Assembly (NCBI RefSeq): GCF_900109345.1
Contig: NZ_FNZN01000004.1
Span: forward strand, 1 to 64,000
Direction: 5' to 3'
Length of the DNA stretch: 64,000 nt
Origin: Maribacter orientalis
GTDB lineage: Bacteria > Bacteroidota > Bacteroidia > Flavobacteriales > Flavobacteriaceae
The notes under the pieces are model-generated. The model was not told where the DNA came from and made no database searches. It saw only the letters and a program-made list of their open reading frames with translations. Position numbers and translations under genes: made by a program. Shown one piece after another: positions 1-7,116 of the stretch; the stretch's first letter is position 1, and each line of letters opens with the position of its first letter.

Positions 1-285
1 TCGGTACATGAATTTTCAACAAGACCATTCCCAGAAAAAATACCCCACTTTGATTACGATTCCAAAATGAAAGTCTTAAAAGTTACACAAAATGGAGCCA
101 TCAGATGGAAGGCCTACAATTGGGTTTACCTTTCCGCTTCGCTCCAAGGTAAACATATCGGGGCCCTGGACATTGGCAATGGTATTTGGAGGGTATTTTA
201 TAGAAACGTATTTTTAGGATACTTTGATGAACATGTGTTTAGAAAAAAAGAACAATCAGTGAGGTTAGAAACTAACTTAGTGTAA
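1..285 (+). CDS. IS481-type transposase, C-terminal fragment (runs off window start)
   Basis: The reading frame is open from base 1, so the gene begins outside the window; the ATG at 67 is internal. The visible 94 residues match the C-terminal tail of IS481-like integrase-core transposases: a KVTQNGAIRW motif, WVYLSASLQGK, the segment IGNGIWRVFYRNVFLG and a final TNLV. This tail follows the DDE catalytic core, which is not in the window, so completeness of the element cannot be judged. Directly after the stop is a terminal sequence (269-329) that is repeated exactly at 2490-2550, consistent with the right end of the insertion sequence. Identification of the family is from remembered conserved tail motifs; confidence is high for a transposase and moderate for IS481 specifically. 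Confidence 0.8.
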   Translation, partial: SVHEFSTRPFPEKIPHFDYDSKMKVLKVTQNGAIRWKAYNWVYLSASLQGKHIGALDIGNGIWRVFYRNVFLGYFDEHVFRKKEQSVRLETNLV

Positions 286-329
286 ACTCTAATCTATAAC
301 TTTTGTAAACAATGTATATTAACGAACAT
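269..329 (+). repeat. IS481-type right end, copy 1 of a 61-bp direct repeat
   Basis: This 61-bp stretch is identical to 2490-2550, in the same orientation. It includes the last codons of the transposase (TNLV, stop) and about 45 bp beyond, where the terminal inverted repeat of the element is expected. The matching left end is not in the window. Confidence 0.8.
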
Positions 330-340
330 TTAAAAACTGA

Positions 341-1111
341 ATGAAATTATTTAGAAGGATACGACATAAGCTAATTTTAGACAATAAAAAATCTAAATAC
401 CTAAAGTACGCCTTTGGAGAAATCATATTGGTAGTCATTGGGATTTTAATTGCTTTACAGATTAATAATTGGAATCAAAAAAGAATAGATAAGAATACCG
501 AGCAAATTTATTTAACTGGGTTAAAAGAAGAATTTGAGATAAGCAAATGGAAACTTGAGGAATTAATCAACATCAATAAAAAGAATTATTCGGGAGCAAA
601 AAAAATAGTAGAGCTATCTACCCAAAATAATGACTTTACAAAAGAATCATTGTTTTCTAAATTGCTTGTAGAAACATTTTCAGACGATGTGGCATTTAAT
701 TCTAACAACTCATTGTTAATCGAAATGATTAATTCTGGAAACCTGAAAAATCTATCCAATACAGAATTACGAAAACAACTCACCAATTGGATTTCTACTC
801 TAGAGGATATATCAAGGCAAGAGGAAGAACTCAGCAATCAAAGGATAAAAGTTCTTGATATGTTTAGAACAGATAAATACAGCTTAAATACTGTTTTTCA
901 GCAAGCGGGAGTCAGCAATAATTTTGGCTTACCCAAAACAGAAAACGAAGTCAATAATTTATCCTTGCTAAACTCTAAAGAATTTGAGAATAATATTATC
1001 TTGTTCATCATCACAAGTATTGCAACAGAAAAGGCACATTACAATCCATTAATGAATGATTTAGATTCTATTTTAAAACTCATCAATGAAGAAATAAATT
1101 TAAGTCAATGA
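341..1111 (+). CDS. DUF6090 family membrane-anchored protein
   Basis: A 256-residue protein with the hallmark N-terminus of DUF6090 proteins: a basic FRRIR patch, a KYLKYAFGEI motif, one membrane segment at about residues 29-42 (IILVVIGILIALQ) and the sequence NNWNQ. A long, mostly helical and charged soluble domain follows. Function is unknown. The stop overlaps the start of the next gene (ATGA), so it is probably co-translated with the serine hydrolase at 1108. It is one of four DUF6090 genes in the array (others at 6373, 7113 and 16066). No catalytic motif is visible. Confidence 0.8.
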   Translation: MKLFRRIRHKLILDNKKSKYLKYAFGEIILVVIGILIALQINNWNQKRIDKNTEQIYLTGLKEEFEISKWKLEELININKKNYSGAKKIVELSTQNNDFTKESLFSKLLVETFSDDVAFNSNNSLLIEMINSGNLKNLSNTELRKQLTNWISTLEDISRQEEELSNQRIKVLDMFRTDKYSLNTVFQQAGVSNNFGLPKTENEVNNLSLLNSKEFENNIILFIITSIATEKAHYNPLMNDLDSILKLINEEINLSQ

Positions 1112-2124
1112 AAAAGAAAAGAATCATTCAAATTTTATTACTTGTTGGAACAATAATCTCAATGTTCTTTGTGCCTTGGATTTTGGTAAAGGCTTGGATT
1201 TTACCGCTACCAGATACCGTTCAAGAACAAGTAGATGAAGCAATAGGTTACGGTTTTGATGGTATGATTGTTTACGTAGACCAAGCAGGAAAACAACCCC
1301 AGTTCTATACTGGCGGTTGGAAAGATAGAGAAAAGAAAATTCCAGCCGACCCAAAATCATTGTTCAAAATTGCTAGTATTAGTAAGTTGTATACAGCTGT
1401 AGCAGCTACGAAATTGGTCAGAGAAAAGCGTTTGTCTTTTGATAAATCATTAGCCGATTATCTTCCCGAACTAAAAGGAAGAATAGAAAATGCCGATGAA
1501 ATCACATTGAAAATGATGATTCAACACCGTTCGGGTATTCCAAATTTCACTGATAATCCAGCGTTTTGGGAAAACGAAGAAGAAAATGGCAAAAATGCCT
1601 TAGATTTTGCTTTAGACCTTCCTGCTAGCTTTAAACCAGACAAAGGATATGAATATTCAAACACGAATTATTTATTACTTCGTAAGATATTGGATAAGGT
1701 TTTAGGATACAATCATAACGAGTATATCAAAGAAAAAATTTTGAAACCTCTTGAATTGAAAAATACATTTTTTTCGATTAACGATGTTGATTTAGACGAT
1801 GTAATGAGCGGATATTATGTAGGAATTGAAGAAGATTTTAAAGCCCGTGACTTTGGAATGTTAGCAACCGCAGAGGATGTTGGAACATTTCTAAGAGCTT
1901 TGAATGATGGTTCTGTATTTAAAGAAGGAGAACAGGAATTATATCCTTATGAATATAATCACGGTGGTTTAGTGATTGGCTATCAAAGTCTCGCAGAATA
2001 CCATAAAGATATAGATGCTGTGGTAGTTCAGTTTATAAACACAACAGACTTTGAAGGGTATGAATGGAACTTGTCCGAAATTATAATTAACCGAATTGTG
2101 AAAATAATTAGAAAGAAAAACTAG
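1108..2124 (+). CDS. Serine beta-lactamase-fold hydrolase (class C / PBP-like)
   Basis: A 338-residue protein with one N-terminal membrane segment (about residues 8-30), then a beta-lactamase/D-Ala-D-Ala carboxypeptidase fold. All three catalytic motifs are visible: S90-I-S-K93, Y183-S-N185, and H285-G-G in place of the KTG triad. The H-x-G form is typical of class C-like esterases, peptidases and PBP4-type hydrolases, so substrate cannot be assigned and resistance should not be assumed. It overlaps the DUF6090 gene by four bases and is followed immediately by an attC-like site at 2125. The lid region between the second and third motifs looks short for the family. Confidence 0.8.
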   Translation: MKKKRIIQILLLVGTIISMFFVPWILVKAWILPLPDTVQEQVDEAIGYGFDGMIVYVDQAGKQPQFYTGGWKDREKKIPADPKSLFKIASISKLYTAVAATKLVREKRLSFDKSLADYLPELKGRIENADEITLKMMIQHRSGIPNFTDNPAFWENEEENGKNALDFALDLPASFKPDKGYEYSNTNYLLLRKILDKVLGYNHNEYIKEKILKPLELKNTFFSINDVDLDDVMSGYYVGIEEDFKARDFGMLATAEDVGTFLRALNDGSVFKEGEQELYPYEYNHGGLVIGYQSLAEYHKDIDAVVVQFINTTDFEGYEWNLSEIIINRIVKIIRKKN

Positions 2125-2256
2125 CCACAACAATGGCTATAAGCAATTGGGGTTTTAGTGGTTAAACATAAAATATGGATTTAAACAAAGGTTAGTGCTA
2201 AACCGAAAAGTTAGGGTGTAAAAATCTCCAACTGCTCATAGCCTAGACCGTTAGCA
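2125..2256 (+). repeat. attC-like recombination site S1
   Basis: An imperfect palindrome starts one base after the hydrolase stop. The left arm (ACAACAATGGCTATAAGCAA) pairs, with mismatches, with the right arm, whose segment TGCTCATAGCC precedes CCGTTAGCAAC. The expected crossover point is between G2250 and T2251. The next gene starts 18 bases downstream of the end of CGTTAGC, as in integron cassettes. Confidence 0.72.
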
Positions 2257-2268
2257 ACAAGCTGAAAT

Positions 2269-2469
2269 ATGAATAACGAATTAAAACTCTTAGGTGCTGT
2301 TTTACTTCTTTTAATATCATTAGTATTAGGTATAAGAGAATTACGAATTCGGACATCTTTAGGCAAGAACGATTATTCAAGGAAATCCATGAATATAAAG
2401 AAATGTGGAGGGATAATTGGATTAATACTAGTAAGTGTCTTTCTTATTTATGAATATTTCAATCAATAA
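2269..2469 (+). CDS. Small two-helix membrane protein, unknown function
   Basis: A 66-residue protein directly downstream of site S1, so it is the first gene of the next cassette. It has an N-terminal hydrophobic helix (about residues 7-22, LGAVLLLLISLVLGI), a short basic loop rich in R and K, and a second helix near residues 48-62 (GGIIGLILVSVFLIY). No family is recognised. It has its own start 12-18 bases into the cassette and is followed by the IS terminus scar at 2490. A small immunity or toxin role is possible but unsupported. Confidence 0.5.
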   Translation: MNNELKLLGAVLLLLISLVLGIRELRIRTSLGKNDYSRKSMNIKKCGGIIGLILVSVFLIYEYFNQ

Positions 2470-2489
2470 TTATGGAAAAACTATCTTCT

Positions 2490-2550
2490 AAACTAACTTA
2501 GTGTAAACTCTAATCTATAACTTTTGTAAACAATGTATATTAACGAACAT
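2490..2550 (+). mobile_element. IS481-type terminus scar (copy 2 of 61-bp direct repeat)
   Basis: Identical over 61 bp to 269-329, including the last transposase codons, but with no transposase gene upstream. It is either the residue of a deleted second IS copy or one boundary of a 2.2-kb unit duplicated or moved with the IS end. Confidence 0.7.
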
Positions 2551-2562
2551 ACTAAAAAAAAA

Positions 2563-2592
2563 TTGCGTATTCGATAAAATGTAATAACTTTG
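2563..2592 (+). promoter_or_regulatory. mazEF promoter (Bacteroidota type)
   Basis: TTG at 2563-2565, a 19-base spacer, then TAACTTTG at 2585-2592: an exact fit to the Bacteroidota sigma-A pattern TTG-N19-TAnnTTTG. Transcription would start near 2600, which rules out the ATG at 2594 as the real mazE start and favours 2612. Confidence 0.7.
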
Positions 2593-2611
2593 TATGTACG
2601 TAAATAAAGTT

Positions 2612-2857
2612 ATGGAAACAGCAATTATAAAAATCGGAAATTCCAAAGGCTTGCGTTTAAGCAAAACAATATTGGAAAAGTATAATATCAAGGACAAAGT
2701 GGAATTGATTTTGGAAAAAGGACAAATAATCCTGAAACCAATCGATAGTCCGAGAAAAAATTGGGACAAAGCGTTTGAAAAAATGCGGGAAAACAATGAC
2801 GACCGCTTATTGTTCAACGATGTATTCGAAGACGAAAACTTTGAGGAATGGAATTAA
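2612..2857 (+). CDS. mazE: MazE-type antitoxin (AbrB/SpoVT fold)
   Basis: An 81-residue protein beginning METAIIKIGNSKGLRL, the swapped-hairpin AbrB/MazE DNA-binding domain. A long acidic C-terminal tail (about residues 50-81) is the part that normally wraps the toxin. The start at 2612 is chosen over an upstream in-frame ATG at 2594 because the promoter -7 box ends at 2592. Its last codons overlap the toxin gene by 10 bases. The pair would be autoregulated; the AbrB domain probably binds near the promoter at 2563. Confidence 0.85.
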   Translation: METAIIKIGNSKGLRLSKTILEKYNIKDKVELILEKGQIILKPIDSPRKNWDKAFEKMRENNDDRLLFNDVFEDENFEEWN

Positions 2858-3171
2858 AACAATATTCCATCGTTCTCGTAAATCTAGACCCTACAATTGG
2901 CAGCGAAATCAAGAAAACACGTCCTTGTGTAATTTTATCGCCCAATGAAATCAACAAGTATTTGAATACAATCGTTGTCGCACCAATGACAACGAACCTG
3001 AAAAAATACCCGACTCGAATTCAGGTGGAACATAATGCTAAGAAAGGTATGGTTGCAATCGACCAGATTCGGACGATTGACAAATCACGGATAATAAAAA
3101 AGTTCGACCGATTAACGAAATCCGAGATTCAAAAATGTAAGGATATTATTCGTGAGACCTTCGTGGACTAA
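2848..3171 (+). CDS. mazF: MazF/PemK-type endoribonuclease toxin
   Basis: A 107-residue protein with the PemK/MazF fold. The N-terminal strand-loop is IVLVNLDPTIGSEIKKTRPC, followed by VILSPNEIN, the central VVAPMTTN motif and the MVAIDQIRTID segment that forms the RNA-binding and catalytic face. It cleaves single-stranded RNA at short sequences when free of MazE; cut specificity cannot be read from sequence. It overlaps mazE and probably helps stabilise the cassette array, a known role of toxin-antitoxin pairs in large integrons. The region after its stop is interrupted by the IS110 element before the next attC-like site. Confidence 0.88.
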   Translation: MELKQYSIVLVNLDPTIGSEIKKTRPCVILSPNEINKYLNTIVVAPMTTNLKKYPTRIQVEHNAKKGMVAIDQIRTIDKSRIIKKFDRLTKSEIQKCKDIIRETFVD

Positions 3172-3239
3172 AAACAGGAACGGAATAGCATTTCGAGAAA
3201 GTACTAATGACAACAAAGAACTGAGGTAAAAAACAAATA

Positions 3240-4490
3240 AATTCTTCTTTAATCTGGGACATTATTATTCTAGGCTCATAGATTCCACAACTTGATTCTT
3301 TGAGCTTTTTTTATTCAATCTATCTTCTATTTATCTAGGCAGTATGGAAACGTAAGTTTCATCATATGGTCTACCAGATTTTGCAATAGCAAAAGACTGT
3401 TTTAATAGTTTGTTAGCAACTGCTATCAATGCCAATTTCTTGCTTTTCCCCTTGTTCACGATACGCTCGTAAACTTCCTTGCAAGCCTTGTTGTGCTTAC
3501 AGGCATTGAAAGAACACAGGAACAATAAATTACGCAGCTTTCTATTACCGACCTTACTTATCCGTGCACGACCTCTTACGCTGCTACCCGACTCACGTAT
3601 CGTTGGGGTAATACCAACATAACTACAAAGCTGTGATACCGCTTCGAACTTGCTGAAACCATCGGTCACAACTATTAGAAACAATGCAGTCTTTTGCCCT
3701 ATTCCAGGTATAGAGGTCAACAAGGTCAATTGCTCCTGTTGATCCACTTTCACCGATGATAGAATCTCTGATTCGATGGCCACCACCTCCTTATCAAGCT
3801 GCTTTTTGTTACGTATCAAGGAACGACAAACAAACTTTGAGGGTATGCCCAAAACAGCTTCTCCATGGATCTTGTTCTTGGTCGCCGTACGTTGTTTTAA
3901 ATAGGTGTCCAATAATCTGAACAATTGTAGACACTCACTCTGGGTATCCGTCAAAGCATTGTAAAGAGGGACTTCATTGATCAATGCATACTCACAGATA
4001 GCCTTCGCATCGCTCTTGTCCGTTTTTACCTTGGCCAATTTCATCTGGATGAAACGTTTAATGGACAAAGGGTTTACAACGGATACGATTACTCCATTTT
4101 TGTAAAGAAACTGTGCAAGCCTGTAATGATAATGACCGGTAGCTTCCATTACCACCAATGAACTCTCAGGTAATTCTTTAAGGAACTTCCTAAAACCGGG
4201 TTCATAGTTCTTGTACCGGTTGTGACCTTGGGAACTACCGTGCACATCAAAGACATCCTTACTGATGTCAACTCCAAAAGTTTCTTTATATTTATTCATA
4301 GGAACTGATCTATGAAAGAACTGGCTACCGGTATCACAACAACTTGAAAACGAGATCAAGGTCTCACAGAACTGAACGTGATTCAAGTAGTAAAAGAGAG
4401 AGGATTATCAATGTTGTCGAAGTCTAAAGCTTCACCGTGTATACTAACCTTAATTCTCTCTTTTGTTCTTTCTGATTATACTATCAATTT
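3240..4490 (-). mobile_element. IS110-family insertion sequence (ends approximate)
   Basis: The element contains one DEDD transposase on the minus strand, with about 90 bp of 3' and about 190 bp of 5' noncoding sequence. IS110 elements lack obvious terminal inverted repeats, so the ends are estimated. It lies between mazF and attC-like site S2, downstream of the coding part of a cassette. IS110 relatives (notably the IS1111 group) are known to target attC sites. Confidence 0.65.
3331..4299 (-). CDS. IS110-family DEDD transposase
   Basis: A 322-residue protein starting MNKYKETFGVDISKD. The N-terminal RuvC-like DEDD domain shows D11 in GVDISKD, E in VVMEATGHYHYRL and D in KTDKSDAKAI. The C-terminal Transposase_20 domain has SIPGIGQKTA and a likely catalytic Ser in GRARISKVGNRKLRN. 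The frame is open for 29 codons further upstream, but those residues are unlike the family and the ATG at 4299 gives the standard N-terminus. IS110 enzymes recombine without a DDE mechanism and are guided by an element-encoded bridge RNA. It appears intact. Confidence 0.9.
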   Translation of the reverse strand: MNKYKETFGVDISKDVFDVHGSSQGHNRYKNYEPGFRKFLKELPESSLVVMEATGHYHYRLAQFLYKNGVIVSVVNPLSIKRFIQMKLAKVKTDKSDAKAICEYALINEVPLYNALTDTQSECLQLFRLLDTYLKQRTATKNKIHGEAVLGIPSKFVCRSLIRNKKQLDKEVVAIESEILSSVKVDQQEQLTLLTSIPGIGQKTALFLIVVTDGFSKFEAVSQLCSYVGITPTIRESGSSVRGRARISKVGNRKLRNLLFLCSFNACKHNKACKEVYERIVNKGKSKKLALIAVANKLLKQSFAIAKSGRPYDETYVSILPR

Positions 4491-4495
4491 AAAGA
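4300..4495 (-). ncRNA. Candidate bridge-RNA region of the IS110 element
   Basis: This is the approximately 190-bp 5' leader of the transposase, where IS110-group elements encode their structured bridge RNA. Its plus strand carries CACCGTGTATA at 4433-4443, an 11-base match to the outer arm of the truncated attC-like site at 11295-11305 and a near match to site S2 at 4510. That would suit a target-guide sequence or a leftover site fragment. No secondary structure could be computed. Confidence 0.35.
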
Positions 4496-4501
4496 GAATC
4501 A

Positions 4502-4634
4502 AACTTAAGCCGTGTATAATTCATTGCTAGCGCAGGCTTACTTACGAACATTCCTGCGGGATATTCTATCTGTGATTTATTTGCTAAATTAGTTGCTTAA
4601 CCACGCAGCTAACCATACACAAACACCTTATCGG
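4502..4634 (+). repeat. attC-like recombination site S2 (degenerate right end)
   Basis: The palindrome has outer arms CCGTGTATAATTC and its partner CTAACCATACAC. It is nearly identical through its body to site S5 (7850-7985), sharing for example TTCTATCTGTGATTTATTTG. The distal end reads CACCTTATCGG where S5 has AAAGTTAGCA, so the crossover triplet seems altered. Confidence 0.65.
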
Positions 4635-4752
4635 TAAGATTTTGGAGAAGCAAAAGTATTGAAATAATATGACAGAGAATAAACCTCGATTATTAGACCA
4701 AGGCGGCATAGCGGTCTTGAAGTGTCAGGACCAGAATCCACCGGGAGCAATC

Positions 4753-5991
4753 ATGCTGATGAAGTGGGCGCTCGCACTCGCAAGCCTGGTCGTCGTTTCG
4801 GCGTGCACTGCGGGGAAGGCCGAGCGCTCGCCTGACCAACGCGGCGCCGCGTCCGAGCTTAAAGCGCTCCTGGACGAGGCCGTCGCCTCTGGCATTCCTG
4901 GAATTTCTGCCGCCGTGGCAACGGGTGACAGCGTCCTCTGGACAGGGGTTGCCGGTAAAACGGACCTGCAGACGAGCGCGCCCGTACGCCCCGAGATGCT
5001 CTTTGGCATCGGCAGCATTACCAAGACTTTCGTGGCCGTCGTGATTTTGCAGCTGACGGAGGAAGGGCGACTGGATCTCAACGCCACGGCGGCGAGTCTG
5101 CTGGGGGCGGCGGTGGATGGAATACCCAATGCGGAGAAAGCCACACTAGCGCAGCTACTTAACCACACTGGAGGAGTGCGCAGCTGGGAGGACGACCCCG
5201 CCTGGATCCACGAGGGTCGGGGCGACCGGCTCGAGCCGGCCCGCATCTGGGACAAGACGGCGACGCTCCCTTACATCAAAGGGCAAGCGGCGCTGGCCCC
5301 GCCAGGTGAGAAGTTCAGCTACGCGAACACGAATTTCACACTGCTCGGCATGGTCATCGAGAAGGTGACCGGCAATCAGGCGGTGGACGAGATCCATCGG
5401 CGGATCCTCACGCCACTCGGCTTGAAGGACATCCATCTTGAAGGCTTCGAGCCCATTCCCCCAGGGCAGCTGGCGCACCGGTATCACTGGGCGACTCCGA
5501 CCTTCCAAGAGGACGCCGGACTGAACGCCGCCTTCCCCGAGGTTCGCCCGGGCTTGATCGACGCCAGCAGCTCAAATCTCTCGGTGGAGTGGACGGCCGG
5601 TGGGATGGTGGCTACAGCGCGGGACCTCGCGCGCTACGCCGCGGCGCTTCGCGATGGCCGACTGCTCAAGCCTGCGAGCATGAAGTTCATGACCGAGTGG
5701 TCTCCGGCGGGCGAAGGGGAACAGGTGGGGCACGGCCTATTTCGCAGCGCGTATCCGGGCGATCTCGCGGTCATCGGGCATGACGGCGACGTGCTGGGGT
5801 TCACTGGATCGTTCTACTGGGTCGAGGGTACAGACGTGGTGGTGGCCGTGGTCAGTAACGTGGGATCGATGCACTCGACGAGCGCCGGCACTGGCTCCGC
5901 CGCGGCGGGGAACGTGCCAGGGACAGCTTACCTGGTGGCAAAGGACAAACGGTTCATCGACCTGGCGATGAAAGTGGCGGCAACAAGATGA
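4753..5991 (+). CDS. GC-rich serine beta-lactamase-fold lipoprotein (foreign cassette)
   Basis: A 412-residue protein with a lipoprotein signal (KWALALASLVVVSAC; lipidated Cys at about residue 18). The beta-lactamase fold has all three motifs: S88-I-T-K91, Y190-A-N192 and H343-D-G345. The frame extends upstream to 4669, but those 28 codons are AT-rich at first and unlike a signal peptide; GGGAG at 4743 supports 4753 or 4759. It resembles class C/PBP-type hydrolases, so D-Ala-peptide or ester hydrolysis is likelier than proven antibiotic resistance. The base composition is far richer in G+C than anything else in the window, as are the codons (GCG, CTG, CGC), pointing to recent transfer from a high-GC donor. 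The downstream attC (6163) has the same composition. Confidence 0.85.
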   Translation: MLMKWALALASLVVVSACTAGKAERSPDQRGAASELKALLDEAVASGIPGISAAVATGDSVLWTGVAGKTDLQTSAPVRPEMLFGIGSITKTFVAVVILQLTEEGRLDLNATAASLLGAAVDGIPNAEKATLAQLLNHTGGVRSWEDDPAWIHEGRGDRLEPARIWDKTATLPYIKGQAALAPPGEKFSYANTNFTLLGMVIEKVTGNQAVDEIHRRILTPLGLKDIHLEGFEPIPPGQLAHRYHWATPTFQEDAGLNAAFPEVRPGLIDASSSNLSVEWTAGGMVATARDLARYAAALRDGRLLKPASMKFMTEWSPAGEGEQVGHGLFRSAYPGDLAVIGHDGDVLGFTGSFYWVEGTDVVVAVVSNVGSMHSTSAGTGSAAAGNVPGTAYLVAKDKRFIDLAMKVAATR

Positions 5992-6162
5992 CGGAGGCGC
6001 AGCGTCTGTCTGCCCGTTCGTGCGTAACCGTGAACGGCAATGGGTCAACCCTGAGCTGCCGCAAACGGAGCATTGCAACACGCGCCCATCCTTTGCGCCA
6101 GTGTGCTCAGATACTGCGCCCAACGGGGCCGCGCCTCCTTTTACTCGTGGCTCCCGTGTGCC
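5992..6162 (+). other. GC-rich non-coding stretch between hydrolase and its attC
   Basis: This 171-bp region shares the GC-rich composition of the upstream gene, so it moved with it. Open frames here on both strands are composition artefacts with no recognisable protein. Confidence 0.5.
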
Positions 6163-6256
6163 GCCTAACATTGCTTGCAACTGACAGCCGCTCGAAGGTG
6201 TGCTCGCTCCGCTCGCTGCTATGTGATGCGGCTGCAGCTGAAGCTTGTCGTTAGCA
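6163..6256 (+). repeat. Canonical GC-rich attC site S3
   Basis: R'' GCCTAAC (6163-6169, fits RYYYAAC) and R' GTTAGCA (6250-6256) bracket paired inner arms: GACAGCCGC on the left pairs with GCGGCTGCAGC on the right. The 94-bp length is normal for attC. This is the most textbook-like attC in the window and anchors the interpretation of the others. Confidence 0.85.
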
Positions 6257-6292
6257 AAAAAGAAGAAAATAAATGAGGAATATCAAAAATCC

Positions 6293-6348
6293 AACCGATA
6301 ACACAGGCTATATGCCATTAAAACTGCACATAGCCTTAACCGTTGTGC
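6293..6348 (+). repeat. Short attC-like recombination site S4
   Basis: A palindrome of about 56 bp: left arm AACACAGGCTATATGC, right arm GCACATAGCC then AACCGTTGTGC. It lies only about 37 bp after S3, so 6251-6341 would be a gene-less mini-cassette. The sequence just after it (TTGTGCTTCATTATGACCAA) recurs after site S10 before another DUF6090 gene. Confidence 0.7.
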
Positions 6349-6372
6349 TTCATTATGACCAACCATTAAACA

Positions 6373-7116
6373 ATGATAAAAATCTTTAGAAAAATACGCT
6401 ATGACCTTATGGAGAAAAATAAAACTGGAAAATATTTAAAATATGCCATAGGAGAAATTATTCTTGTCATGATTGGTATTCTGCTGGCTTTGCAGGTCAA
6501 CAATTGGAATCAGCAACGTATCGCCTCAAATAAAGAAGAACTTCTGCTTAAAGCGCTACATGACGAATTCGTTAAAAACAAAGCGCAATTAGAAAAGGTA
6601 ATAGCCACACATGAGTTGGCCATGGCAAGCACACAATACGTAATTGCTCAATTTCCGATCGACCCAAAAAAAATTAATTTAGATACGTTCTACGAGAAGA
6701 AGAATTATTGGGCACGTTCTTATACATTCAACCCATCCCAAGGCGTGATTCGTTCACTTGTGAACACCTCTTCCTTCGAGCTTATATCCAATACTGAATT
6801 AAGAAGACTTCTTGTTTCATGGGAAGATGTACTTGCCGATTATAAGGAAGAAGAAGAATTGGCAAAAAAAGACAACTGGGATTTTTTAATTGCTGAATTA
6901 ACACCATCGCTGGGGTGGGATCACGACTATGAAGATGAACGCGTTGACATAAACTTTCTTTCTACCTTACAGTTCGAGACTGTGTTTTTCCGCAGAGAGA
7001 GTCATTTGAAAGATATATTAGGATCTGGAAATGATTCAAGCCAAAAAACTGAATTAGAGCAGATCAAAAACACCATCGACCGAATTATCGAGCTTTCAAA
7101 ACCCGCTAACCAATGA
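6373..7116 (+). CDS. DUF6090 family membrane-anchored protein
   Basis: A 247-residue protein with FRKIRYDL, then KYLKYAIGEIILVMIGILLALQ (membrane helix at about residues 22-42) and VNNWNQQR. The remainder is predicted soluble, with many acidic and basic residues and no recognised motif. It overlaps the next DUF6090 gene by four bases (ATGA), so the two are a translationally coupled pair in one cassette. The two N-termini are almost the same while the distal halves differ, suggesting an old duplication within the cassette. Function is unknown; the strict conservation around the helix hints at a specific membrane partner. Confidence 0.8.
   Translation: MIKIFRKIRYDLMEKNKTGKYLKYAIGEIILVMIGILLALQVNNWNQQRIASNKEELLLKALHDEFVKNKAQLEKVIATHELAMASTQYVIAQFPIDPKKINLDTFYEKKNYWARSYTFNPSQGVIRSLVNTSSFELISNTELRRLLVSWEDVLADYKEEEELAKKDNWDFLIAELTPSLGWDHDYEDERVDINFLSTLQFETVFFRRESHLKDILGSGNDSSQKTELEQIKNTIDRIIELSKPANQ

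Noticed and set aside
3247-3312. Strong terminator 3' of the IS110 transposase
   Set aside because: Only a 5-bp GCTCA/TGAGC pairing with a long loop; too weak to list as a terminator.
4725-6254. Several long open frames on both strands within the GC-rich cassette
   Set aside because: High GC reduces stop codons; none has a recognisable protein, and the beta-lactamase-fold frame explains the region.
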